A stretch of 64,000 nucleotides of DNA from Vibrio diazotrophicus (GTDB lineage Bacteria; Pseudomonadota; Gammaproteobacteria; Enterobacterales; Vibrionaceae): the NCBI RefSeq assembly GCF_038452265.1, contig NZ_CP151842.1, positions 2,914,001 to 2,978,000 on the forward strand, read 5' to 3'. The notes below the pieces were generated by a model. That model did no database searches, was not told the DNA's origin, and worked only from the letters and a program-made list of their open reading frames with translations. The translations under genes and the position numbers were made by a program. Below are positions 17,117-25,353 of the stretch, piece by piece (within the stretch, counting starts at the first letter, position 1; each line of letters begins with the position of its first letter).

Positions 17117-17764
17117 ATGCCAAAACACAACTATGCCAGAACCATATATTTTCTTTGCATGGACGACACATGCGTCCCTGAGCAATTAGAAAAAGCTCTA
17201 GAACTTCTTGCTTTGCCAATACCTCAAATTCTCCCTGAGCAGTTACTTCGAAATTATCACACAGATAAACACAAAATTTTGCTGATTAACTATCAGGAAC
17301 ATCATCTGATTAGACAAAATTTAAAAGCGTTAAAGATTACGAGTCCTCACTTTGAAACGATTCTGTTTAACGTTGATAAAAGGCTGCATACAGAAGAATT
17401 GCTCACTTTTGGTAACTTAAAAGGGCTGTTTTATCAGGATGATACTCCCGAGAGTATCTGTGAAGGCTTGGGAGAAATAATCAACGGACAAAATTGGCTT
17501 CCACGTCATGCATCAAGCCAGCTTCTACATTATTACCGATATCATTTTCAGGCCCACCACGCACAAGCTTCGGTTGACCTCACAGCAAGAGAAATCCAGA
17601 TTTTGCGTTGCTTACAGACTGGGGCATCAAATATGCAAATGGCAGAAAGTCTTTTTATCAGCGAGTTTACAGTGAAGTCTCATTTGTATCAGATATTTAA
17701 AAAGCTTTCGGTGAAAAACCGAGTTCAAGCCATCAGTTGGGCAAATCAAAATCTACTTTCATAA
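17117..17764 (+). CDS. qstR: LuxR-type competence regulator QstR
   Basis: 215 aa. N-terminal receiver-like domain without recognisable phosphoacceptor chemistry (about 1-130), and a C-terminal LuxR/GerE helix-turn-helix (about 150-213): LTAREIQILRCLQTGASNMQMAESLFISEFTVKSHLYQIFKKLSVKNR. Before the HTH is NWLPR, close to the W[FLM][TS]R c-di-GMP motif of VpsT/CsgD relatives but with Pro in place of Thr/Ser, so nucleotide binding is doubtful. Its place between ssb and galU-uvrA is that of V. cholerae qstR, which links quorum sensing and TfoX to competence and type VI secretion genes. The name is based on synteny plus domain type. Confidence 0.82.
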   Translation: MPKHNYARTIYFLCMDDTCVPEQLEKALELLALPIPQILPEQLLRNYHTDKHKILLINYQEHHLIRQNLKALKITSPHFETILFNVDKRLHTEELLTFGNLKGLFYQDDTPESICEGLGEIINGQNWLPRHASSQLLHYYRYHFQAHHAQASVDLTAREIQILRCLQTGASNMQMAESLFISEFTVKSHLYQIFKKLSVKNRVQAISWANQNLLS

Positions 17765-17772
17765 ATGCGCCT

Positions 17773-17812
17773 TTCAGCACATTTTCATTTTCATGACGCA
17801 GAATGTGCTGAA
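17773..17812 (+). repeat. inverted repeat after qstR
   Basis: Perfect 11-bp arms, TTCAGCACATT (17773-17783) and AATGTGCTGAA (17802-17812), with an 18-nt spacer, starting 8 bp past the qstR stop. No U-run follows. It may be a Rho-independent-like mRNA end or a protein-binding site ahead of galU. Confidence 0.6.
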
Positions 17813-17910
17813 TCTCACGAAAGTATCATGCTAAAGTCTGCAGTAAATCTATGTTTAAATATGACAACTCCGTTTTAAGACAAAAACAGATAGTTTAGCA
17901 GGGCGAAAAA

Positions 17911-18780
17911 ATGATCAAAAAATGCCTATTTCCGGCAGCTGGCTACGGCACTCGCTTTTTACCAGCAACCAAATCAATGCCAAAAGAAATGATGCCAGTA
18001 GTAAACAAACCTCTAATTGAATATGGTGTAGAGGAAGCAATTCAAGCCGGAATGAACGGAATGTGTATTGTGACGGGTCGAGGTAAGCATTCGATCATGG
18101 ATCACTTTGACATGAACTACGAGCTTGAGCACCAAATCCAAGGAACGAACAAAGAAGACCTACTTGTTGATATCCGAGACATTATCGAAACGGCTAACTT
18201 TACTTTCATTCGTCAACGAGAAATGAAAGGCTTAGGGCACGCGATTCTCACAGGCAGAGAGCTCGTGGGAGACGAACCCTTTGCTGTTGTTTTAGCGGAT
18301 GATCTTTGTGTCAATGAAGAGAAAGGTGTTCTGGCACAGATGGTAGCACTGTACAACCAATTCCGCTGTTCAATCGTTGCAGTACAAGAAGTTCCCGCAG
18401 ACGAAACACACAAGTATGGTGTGATCTCGGGTGAAATGATCAAAGACGACCTTTTCCGCGTGGATGACATGGTAGAAAAGCCAGAACCGGGTACAGCCCC
18501 AAGCAATCTGGCTATCATTGGTCGTTATATTCTAACTCCTGATATTTTCGAGTTAATCGAACAAACTGAGCCAGGCAAAGGCGGTGAAATCCAAATCACT
18601 GACGCGCTATTAAAACAAGCAAAATCAGGTTGCGTTTTGGCCTATAAATTTAAAGGTAAACGCTTTGATTGCGGTAGCGTAGAAGGTTATATCGAAGCGA
18701 CAAACTACTGTTTTGAAAATTTATACAAGAAAAACGAACAACAAGTTGCTTTAGCGAAACACTCTACCCAGAAGAGCTAA
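17911..18780 (+). CDS. galU: UTP-glucose-1-phosphate uridylyltransferase GalU
   Basis: 289 aa. Nucleotidyltransferase signature AAGYGTRFLPATKSMPKEMMPV at the N-terminus, the sugar-nucleotide site VLADDLCV, and EKPEPGTAPSNLAIIGRYI. Makes UDP-glucose from UTP and glucose-1-phosphate in the cytoplasm, feeding LPS core, capsule and exopolysaccharide synthesis. It is a single gene with its own leader (146 bp after qstR) and a GGGCG ribosome-binding site, ended by a hairpin at 18803-18828. Confidence 0.96.
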   Translation: MIKKCLFPAAGYGTRFLPATKSMPKEMMPVVNKPLIEYGVEEAIQAGMNGMCIVTGRGKHSIMDHFDMNYELEHQIQGTNKEDLLVDIRDIIETANFTFIRQREMKGLGHAILTGRELVGDEPFAVVLADDLCVNEEKGVLAQMVALYNQFRCSIVAVQEVPADETHKYGVISGEMIKDDLFRVDDMVEKPEPGTAPSNLAIIGRYILTPDIFELIEQTEPGKGGEIQITDALLKQAKSGCVLAYKFKGKRFDCGSVEGYIEATNYCFENLYKKNEQQVALAKHSTQKS

Positions 18781-18802
18781 TACTCATCGCCAATAATCTT
18801 CA

Positions 18803-18828
18803 AAAGAGCGGCAATCAAGCGGCTCTTT
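18803..18828 (+). terminator. galU terminator
   Basis: Stem AAAGAGC / GCTCTTT with a 12-nt interior, followed by ATTTATTG. Moderately strong; 22 bp past the galU stop. Confidence 0.6.
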
Positions 18829-18841
18829 ATTTATTGATTAA

Positions 18842-18857
18842 CTGTTTTTATATCCAG
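18842..18857 (+). promoter_or_regulatory. LexA (SOS) box upstream of uvrA
   Basis: CTGTTTTTATATCCAG matches the gammaproteobacterial consensus CTGT-N8-ACAG at all positions except one (CCAG for ACAG), and the spacer is A/T-rich. It lies 78 bp before the uvrA ATG, in line with uvrA being a classical LexA target. Seen by eye only. Confidence 0.65.
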
Positions 18858-18935
18858 TATTTCTTGCACATTTCTCACTCTATGTAATACTTGCTCGACT
18901 TAGCCTTTAACGAAGCCAAAGACAGAGCAAATCAA

Positions 18936-21758
18936 ATGGACAAAATTGAAGTACGTGGTGCTCGAACCCATAACCTGAAAAATATCAATCTCACGATTCC
19001 CCGTGACAAGCTGATCGTCATTACCGGACTTTCTGGTTCAGGGAAATCATCTTTAGCCTTTGATACTTTATATGCCGAAGGTCAGAGACGTTATGTTGAA
19101 TCTCTCTCTGCCTACGCTCGCCAGTTCCTGTCTTTGATGGAAAAGCCCGATGTAGACCATATTGAAGGTCTATCGCCGGCGATCTCTATTGAGCAAAAGT
19201 CGACATCACACAACCCGCGTTCAACAGTGGGCACCATTACCGAAATCTACGATTATCTGCGCTTGCTGTTTGCTCGTGTTGGTGAACCTCGTTGCCCAGA
19301 ACATAAAGTTCCGCTTGCCGCTCAAACAATCAGCCAAATGGTTGACAAAGTATTAGAGCTTCCTGAAGGCTCAAAACTGATGTTGCTTGCTCCTATCGTG
19401 AAAGAGCGTAAAGGTGAGCATGTTAAAACTCTGGAAAATTTAGCGGCTCAAGGTTTTATTCGTGCACGAATTGATGGTGAGATTTGCGATTTGTCCGATC
19501 CACCGACGCTTGAACTGCATAAAAAGCACACGATTGAAGTTGTAGTTGACCGATTTAAAGTGCGTTCTGACTTGCAACAACGTCTAGCCGAATCATTTGA
19601 GACAGCTCTGGAACTCTCTGGCGGCAACGTTGTGGTTGCCCCGATGGATGAGGAAGGCGAGGAGCAAATATTCTCAGCCAACTTTGCCTGCCCACATTGT
19701 GGTTACAGCTTGCGTGAACTTGAGCCTCGCTTGTTCTCATTCAACAACCCGGCTGGTGCATGTCCAACGTGTGATGGTCTTGGTGTACAACAGTATTTTG
19801 ACCCAAGTCGAGTGATTCAGGATGAGAAACTGAGTTTGGCTGAAGGCGCAATTCGCGGTTGGGATCAAAAGAACTACTATTACTTCCAGATGCTCAGCTC
19901 TTTAGCGGCCCATTACGACTTTGATTTGCAAACGCCTTTCAACAAACTGGGCAAGAAAATCCAAGAGATCATTCTTCATGGCTCTGGTCGCACCGAAATC
20001 GAATTTAACTATATCAATGACCGGGGTGACATCCGCGTTAAGCGTCATCCGTTTGAAGGAATTCTCAATAATCTCGAGCGTCGCTATCGTGATACTGAAT
20101 CCAATTCGGTTCGTGAAGAGTTAGTGAAATACATTTCTAACAAACCGTGCAGCCATTGTGAGGGTACGCGTTTACGTCTTGAAGCTCGCAACGTATTCGT
20201 CAATGACACACCACTACCGCAAGTTGTAGAACTCAGCATTGCTGATGCGCTGCAGTTTTTTCAATCTCTGACACTTGAAGGTCAGCGAGCTCAAATTGCA
20301 GAAAAGATCATGAAAGAAGTGAATGATCGTTTGCAGTTTTTGGTCAATGTTGGTTTGAACTATTTAAACTTATCGCGCAGTGCAGAAACACTCTCTGGTG
20401 GTGAAGCGCAACGAATCCGCTTAGCGAGCCAAATTGGCGCAGGGCTGGTTGGTGTGATGTATGTACTCGATGAACCTTCCATCGGTCTCCACCAGCGAGA
20501 TAACGAAAGATTGTTAAAAACCCTAGAACATCTGCGCGATTTGGGAAATACCGTTCTTGTGGTTGAGCATGATGAGGATGCCATTCGCATGGCTGACCAT
20601 GTGATTGATATCGGCCCTGGCGCTGGTGTACATGGTGGTAACGTAGTGGCTGAAGGTAATGTTACGGATATCATAAACAACCCGAACTCCCTTACAGGCC
20701 AATACCTAAGTGGTGTGAAAGAGATTGAAATACCTAAACAGAGAACACCAAAAGACGCGAAGAAAACAGTCGAGCTTCTTGGTGCATCTGGCAACAACCT
20801 AAAAGATGTCAATCTTTCTATCCCAGTCGGATTATTTACTTGTGTAACAGGAGTTTCAGGTTCAGGTAAATCAACACTGATCAACGATACTTTCTTTAAT
20901 ATCGCGCATATCGCATTAAATGGCGCAACCACATCAACACCCGCGCCATACAAATCGATAAAAGGATTAGAGCATTTCGATAAAGTTATCGATATTGACC
21001 AGAGTCCTATAGGCCGCACACCTCGCTCAAACCCTGCGACCTATACCGGTATTTTCACTCCAATTCGTGAGCTGTTTTCAGGCACGCAAGAGTCTCGTTC
21101 ACGTGGTTACAAGCCGGGACGCTTTAGTTTTAACGTTCGAGGTGGTCGCTGTGAAGCGTGTCAGGGCGATGGCGTAATCAAAGTTGAAATGCACTTCTTA
21201 CCCGATGTGTACGTTCCTTGTGATGTGTGTAAAGGAAAACGCTACAACCGCGAAACATTAGAAGTTCGTTACAAAGGCAAAACGATTGATGAAGTTCTCA
21301 ACATGACCGTTGAAGACGCTCATGAGTTCTTTGAGCCAGTACCTGTGATAGCACGTAAACTGCAAACGCTAATGGACGTAGGTTTGTCGTACATCCGGCT
21401 TGGTCAGTCTGCTACGACATTGTCTGGTGGTGAGGCTCAACGCGTCAAACTCTCGCGAGAGCTGTCCAAACGTGACACTGGTAAAACACTGTATATTTTG
21501 GATGAGCCAACCACAGGTTTGCATTTCCATGATATTCAACAACTACTCAATGTATTGCACCGTCTGCGTGATCACGGGAACACAGTTGTCGTTATTGAGC
21601 ACAACCTTGATGTGATTAAAACCGCAGACTGGATAGTAGATTTGGGCCCCGAAGGTGGGCAAGGTGGCGGTGAAATTATTGCGGAAGGTACTCCTGAAGA
21701 TGTGGCGAAAAGCAAAGTTTCCCATACCGCTCGTTTCTTAAAACCGATGTTGAAATAG
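18936..21758 (+). CDS. uvrA: excinuclease ABC subunit UvrA
   Basis: 940 aa from ATG 18936 (MDKIEVRGARTHNLKNINL), the same length as E. coli UvrA. A TTG-started extension from 18891 is not family-like. Two ABC modules: Walker A GLSGSGKS (31-38) and GVSGSGKS in the second half, signatures LSGGEAQRIRL and LSGGEAQRVKL. Zinc-finger pairs: CPHC...CPTC and CEAC...CDVC. It recognises DNA lesions and loads UvrB in nucleotide-excision repair. Likely SOS-induced through the LexA-like box upstream. Confidence 0.98.
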   Translation: MDKIEVRGARTHNLKNINLTIPRDKLIVITGLSGSGKSSLAFDTLYAEGQRRYVESLSAYARQFLSLMEKPDVDHIEGLSPAISIEQKSTSHNPRSTVGTITEIYDYLRLLFARVGEPRCPEHKVPLAAQTISQMVDKVLELPEGSKLMLLAPIVKERKGEHVKTLENLAAQGFIRARIDGEICDLSDPPTLELHKKHTIEVVVDRFKVRSDLQQRLAESFETALELSGGNVVVAPMDEEGEEQIFSANFACPHCGYSLRELEPRLFSFNNPAGACPTCDGLGVQQYFDPSRVIQDEKLSLAEGAIRGWDQKNYYYFQMLSSLAAHYDFDLQTPFNKLGKKIQEIILHGSGRTEIEFNYINDRGDIRVKRHPFEGILNNLERRYRDTESNSVREELVKYISNKPCSHCEGTRLRLEARNVFVNDTPLPQVVELSIADALQFFQSLTLEGQRAQIAEKIMKEVNDRLQFLVNVGLNYLNLSRSAETLSGGEAQRIRLASQIGAGLVGVMYVLDEPSIGLHQRDNERLLKTLEHLRDLGNTVLVVEHDEDAIRMADHVIDIGPGAGVHGGNVVAEGNVTDIINNPNSLTGQYLSGVKEIEIPKQRTPKDAKKTVELLGASGNNLKDVNLSIPVGLFTCVTGVSGSGKSTLINDTFFNIAHIALNGATTSTPAPYKSIKGLEHFDKVIDIDQSPIGRTPRSNPATYTGIFTPIRELFSGTQESRSRGYKPGRFSFNVRGGRCEACQGDGVIKVEMHFLPDVYVPCDVCKGKRYNRETLEVRYKGKTIDEVLNMTVEDAHEFFEPVPVIARKLQTLMDVGLSYIRLGQSATTLSGGEAQRVKLSRELSKRDTGKTLYILDEPTTGLHFHDIQQLLNVLHRLRDHGNTVVVIEHNLDVIKTADWIVDLGPEGGQGGGEIIAEGTPEDVAKSKVSHTARFLKPMLK

Positions 21759-21789
21759 AAAAAATCTGTAGAAACTGAAAAAAAACGGT

Positions 21790-21815
21790 AAATTAGGGCC
21801 TGTCAGCCCTAATTT
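21790..21815 (-). terminator. strong stem-loop downstream of uvrA
   Basis: Perfect 10-bp stem (AAATTAGGGC / GCCCTAATTT) with loop CTGTCA. The U-run (TTTTTTTT) is on the minus-strand side, so it reads as a terminator for leftward transcription, although no leftward gene lies just to its right. In the plus direction it may act as an mRNA-end or insulating hairpin. Confidence 0.6.
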
Positions 21816-21816
21816 G

Positions 21817-21841
21817 CCTGCTCCAATAAAGCAGGTTTCTT
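21817..21841 (+). terminator. uvrA terminator
   Basis: Stem CCTGCT / AGCAGG with a 7-nt loop, followed by TTTCTT. It lies directly after the preceding hairpin, giving a tandem pair between uvrA and pglL. Confidence 0.55.
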
Positions 21842-21863
21842 CGTAAAGGACATTGAACCCCCT

Positions 21864-23630
21864 ATGGCAACCTTGCTGTTAAGCGGAACACAACTTGAAC
21901 CACAAGCACCGAGTGTGCCTAAAAACAAACCGTTCCTGATAGCGGTTAGCTTTGTTTATCTCATAGCAATGCACGTTTTTATGCCCAATTTAGGCGGTGA
22001 TGGATTGTCGTTACCCTTCAATGCAGCGACTTGGATTGCTATCAGTATTCCCTTAGCAATCGGCCTATATCAAATGAGCAGCTATCAGCGTTTGAGATAT
22101 TCCAAACTGACTATCGGTCTTTGGATCTGCTGTGTGATCATGACGCTTCCGCTGTTTTTTGCTAACGCGCAGTGGTACAACGAATTAACCAGAATCATTG
22201 GTTTATGGGCTGGATTTTCACTTTTCTTAGTACTACAACAATTTCATTTCAGTAATAAAAACAAACAGAAGTTACTTCTGTTTGTTGTCTTTGCTAGCCT
22301 CATTGAAGCTCTATTTGGTGTTTATCAATTCAGCGTTTTACACGCTGACAATATCTTTAAGTATGACACTGTAAAAAACCTGCCTTACGGCATTTTTCAG
22401 CACCCTGATGCCATGGCCAGCTTCCTTACTACCGGTCTAGTGCTTTCAGGGTACTTATTGGCTCGCCAACCGAAAAAATACAATAAAAAACTCAGTGAAG
22501 TGAGCTTACTGTACATAACGCCTGTGGTTTCTATCCCACTAATAATCGTCTTGCATTCTCTGGTTGGTTGGATATCTGCTGTAGTAGGTGTGTTACTTAT
22601 TCTTCCATATCTGTATCGTTTTTCACCTCGTCAACGTTTTATAAACTGGGTTTTAGCAACGGTTTCAGGATTAATCATTGGCCTAGGTGCGCTGTATTTA
22701 TCCCACAATCAAGATCGCGATGTAGAGCCTTACCTTTCATCCGTTCCTTATAGCAGCGTTCTTCCTCAATCCATCGATATGCTGATTGAAAAGCCATTTA
22801 CAGGCTATGGTTACGGTAAGTTTGAATCAAGTTATATCCTGTATACCGCTAGACAACATCAACTCAATCCAAACTACAAAGTAGGAATTCCATCGATGGA
22901 ACATCCTCATAATGAGTTTCTATTTTGGGGGATTGAAGGCGGATTATTACCCGTATTAGGAATGGCTTTAGCGGCGAGCTTTGTACTGATTCGGATATAC
23001 TCAGCGAAGAAAGGTACCCGATTGGCCATGTTCGCTTTGTTACTGCCAATCGTCATTCACAGCCTAGTCGATGCACCTTTCTACCAGTCAAGCATTCACT
23101 GGTTAACCTTCATGATATTACTGTTCTGGATTGACCAGCGCGTAGCGAAATATCGTGTGTTTCGTTTTAGCAAACTCAGCAAAACACTATTACGAATCAC
23201 AAGTTTGACTCTGCCAATCGTCACCTGTTTTTATATGGTGAGTGTGCTGCATACCAATTTCTACCTGACTAAATTTGAAACATCCAACCCAAAGCAACTG
23301 GATATATTGAATAAAGTCGTCAATCCAGTGCTCATCAAAGACAGATTGGATTGGGAGATGTACAGCACTTATTTAGATCTAGGGTTAAACGAGAAGAAAT
23401 ACGAGTACATCCAGCCTTATATCGACTGGTCTTTGAAGATTATTCAAAGCAAACCGAGACCAGGATTGTATGAGAAGTTGATCATGGCTTATCAAGCAAT
23501 TGGCGATACCAGCCGAGCTGAACAAACTAAAACTGAGGCCGAGTTTCTGTTTCCTGAATTAGATTTTAGCCATATACAATACCAGAGCTTATTCGATAAC
23601 TCGGAGCAATCTGAGACAGATATTGAGTAA
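21864..23630 (+). CDS. pglL: PglL-family O-oligosaccharyltransferase
   Basis: 588 aa polytopic membrane protein with roughly a dozen hydrophobic helices between residues 20 and 465 and a soluble C-terminal region. The family (Wzy_C/PglL) active-site loop is SMEHPHNEFLFWGIEGG, with His347 and His349 in the periplasmic loop, followed by PHxE-type residues. Such enzymes move glycans from undecaprenyl pyrophosphate to Ser/Thr of periplasmic proteins; the V. cholerae protein at this locus has been shown active in E. coli. The WaaL O-antigen ligase is the main alternative, but the PglL-type layout and the locus favour PglL. RBS AAGGA lies 13 nt upstream. Confidence 0.8.
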   Translation: MATLLLSGTQLEPQAPSVPKNKPFLIAVSFVYLIAMHVFMPNLGGDGLSLPFNAATWIAISIPLAIGLYQMSSYQRLRYSKLTIGLWICCVIMTLPLFFANAQWYNELTRIIGLWAGFSLFLVLQQFHFSNKNKQKLLLFVVFASLIEALFGVYQFSVLHADNIFKYDTVKNLPYGIFQHPDAMASFLTTGLVLSGYLLARQPKKYNKKLSEVSLLYITPVVSIPLIIVLHSLVGWISAVVGVLLILPYLYRFSPRQRFINWVLATVSGLIIGLGALYLSHNQDRDVEPYLSSVPYSSVLPQSIDMLIEKPFTGYGYGKFESSYILYTARQHQLNPNYKVGIPSMEHPHNEFLFWGIEGGLLPVLGMALAASFVLIRIYSAKKGTRLAMFALLLPIVIHSLVDAPFYQSSIHWLTFMILLFWIDQRVAKYRVFRFSKLSKTLLRITSLTLPIVTCFYMVSVLHTNFYLTKFETSNPKQLDILNKVVNPVLIKDRLDWEMYSTYLDLGLNEKKYEYIQPYIDWSLKIIQSKPRPGLYEKLIMAYQAIGDTSRAEQTKTEAEFLFPELDFSHIQYQSLFDNSEQSETDIE

Positions 23631-23634
23631 AAAG

Positions 23635-23656
23635 AAAGGTGGCAAAAGCCACCTTT
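23635..23656. terminator. bidirectional terminator between pglL and the aminotransferase
   Basis: Perfect 9-bp stem AAAGGTGGC / GCCACCTTT, loop AAAA, between two converging genes. A-rich on the left and T-rich on the right. Confidence 0.85.
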
Positions 23657-23669
23657 ATTAACCAAAGTT

Positions 23670-24791
23670 TTATTGAGTAAGAGATTCTTCCAGTGCTCTG
23701 AGACACAAAGCGATATTTTCAGAACGGGCGCCATAACCCATAACACCAATACGCCACGCCTTACCAGCTAACGCACCGAGCCCTGCACCAATTTCCAAAT
23801 TGTATTCATTGAGAAGATGGCTACGAACTTTAGCGTCATCAACACCTTCTGGAATATACACCGCATTCAGTTGTGGTAAGCGATATCCTTCTTCCACCAC
23901 AAATTTGAAACCCATTTGTTCTAAACCAAGCTTGAGTTTTTCATGCATCGCTTGATGACGAGACCAAGCATTCTCCAACCCTTCATTTTTCAAAATCAGC
24001 AATGCTTCGTGCAGTGCGTATAAGCTGTTCACGGGCGCAGTATGATGATAGCTGCGTTTATTACCACCACTCCAATACCCCAACACTAAACTCTGATCTA
24101 AGAACCAACTTTGGATCGGCGTCTTTCTCGCTTGGATCTTTTCGATCGCTGTTGCTGACAGAGTCAAAGGAGATAGCCCCGGCACACAAGAAAGGCACTT
24201 CTGACTTCCAGAATAAACTGCATCCAATTGCCATTCATCCACCAGCAGTGGAACGCCACCTAATGAAGTCACGGCATCAACAATCGTCAGCATATTATTT
24301 TGCTTAGCCAAAGCGCCAAGTGTTTGAGCGTCACTCAAAGCCCCTGTTGATGTTTCAGCATGGACGAAAGCAAGAATTTTTGCATCGGGATGTTGGCTGA
24401 TGGTTTGCTCTACTTTGCTAACAGAGACTGGCGTTCCCCACTCATCATCGACTGTGATAGCAATACCGCCACAACGGACAACATTTTCACGCATACGCTC
24501 GCCAAAGACACCGTTGCGGCAAACAATCACTTTATCGCCGGGCTCAACCAAATTGACGAAACACGCCTCCATACCCGCACTACCCGGTGCTGATACCGCA
24601 ATGGTGAACTCGTTTTCAGTCTGGAAAGCATATTTAAGTAGCACCTTTAGCTCATCCATCATAGCGACAAACAACGGGTCTAAATGCCCAACAGTTGGAC
24701 GACTAAGAGCCTGTAATACTTGAGGAGAGATATCCGAAGGACCTGGTCCCATAAGAGTTCGGTGCGGAGGGATGAAGCTTTGTATAGTCAT
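23670..24791 (-). CDS. class V aminotransferase (alanine-glyoxylate / serine-pyruvate type)
   Basis: 373 aa PLP enzyme. It starts HRTLMGPGPSDISPQVLQALS, the usual opening of the AGXT family. PLP Lys in YSGSQKCLSCVPGLSPLTLS; Asp of the cofactor site in TIVDAVTSLGGVPL; C-terminal Arg region GKAWRIGVMGYGARSENI. The family moves amino groups from alanine or serine to glyoxylate or pyruvate. The true substrate cannot be told from sequence; phosphonoacetaldehyde-forming and purine-catabolism relatives also belong here. It stands alone, convergent with pglL and divergent from lysC. Confidence 0.85.
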   Translation of the reverse strand: MTIQSFIPPHRTLMGPGPSDISPQVLQALSRPTVGHLDPLFVAMMDELKVLLKYAFQTENEFTIAVSAPGSAGMEACFVNLVEPGDKVIVCRNGVFGERMRENVVRCGGIAITVDDEWGTPVSVSKVEQTISQHPDAKILAFVHAETSTGALSDAQTLGALAKQNNMLTIVDAVTSLGGVPLLVDEWQLDAVYSGSQKCLSCVPGLSPLTLSATAIEKIQARKTPIQSWFLDQSLVLGYWSGGNKRSYHHTAPVNSLYALHEALLILKNEGLENAWSRHQAMHEKLKLGLEQMGFKFVVEEGYRLPQLNAVYIPEGVDDAKVRSHLLNEYNLEIGAGLGALAGKAWRIGVMGYGARSENIALCLRALEESLTQ

Positions 24792-25061
24792 AGGTGCTCC
24801 CAGTTATTATTAGTAATAAGCTTTCACGTACGAAAATGTAGAGTACGGCAGAATCAAGACGGCGACAATTCGACAGAGGTCTATGCTGCCTGACAATTTC
24901 GACACATTTATTTTCATTTATCACAAATTTACAATTGACAACAGTTTCACAAAACCGTTCAATGAGTGAGCTATTTATCCCTTACTCATTAGGGTTGTAT
25001 ACGTGAGCTGATTTGAGCACAAATCGTAGCCGCACAGATACAACACTAAGCAGGATGGGAT
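24792..25061. promoter_or_regulatory. divergent promoter region, aminotransferase / lysC leader
   Basis: 270 bp without a gene. TTGACA at about 24936 with a weak TTCAAT 17 bp on could drive the lysC leader. AATGAGT/ACTCATT arms (about 24960-24989) form an inverted repeat just downstream. No confident regulator site was found for the aminotransferase. Confidence 0.4.
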
Positions 25062-25235
25062 AACAGAAGAGGAGCACTGCCCAGGCAGATGTTTTGTGGA
25101 GCCTCAACTCCAAAACAAAACATTCAGGGGGAGCAGTGCCGAGATAAATCAAAGTTGTGGATTTGGTTTATCGGTTGTCAGGGTTGAATCCCTTCAACTG
25201 TCATCGGTGCTATGCTGATGAAGAGCTTCTGAGGA
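25062..25235 (+). ncRNA. lysine riboswitch (L box) of lysC
   Basis: The closing P1 helix is visible: CAGAAG (25064-25069) pairs with CTTCTG (25226-25231). The conserved L-box core elements are in order: GAGGAGCACTGCCCAGGCA, GGGGGAGCAGTGCCGAG with its GCCGAG turn, GGTTGTCAGGGTTGAATCCC, and GCTGATGAAGAGCTTCTGAGG. It matches the E. coli lysC leader in layout. When lysine is bound, lysC should be off. No strong intrinsic terminator follows. CTCCCC at 25261-25266 can pair with the GGGAG ribosome-binding site at 25342-25346, which would suggest translational control; that part is inferred. Confidence 0.93.
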
Positions 25236-25353
25236 ATTTTATACAACCTGCCTGTTGTTACTCCCCTCTATTTTGCTCTAAGAAACTCTCTTCAAAACAT
25301 TGGAAGTTGGATTACCAACCTTTTTTATTTCTAGGAAGTCCGGGAGAAATGTA

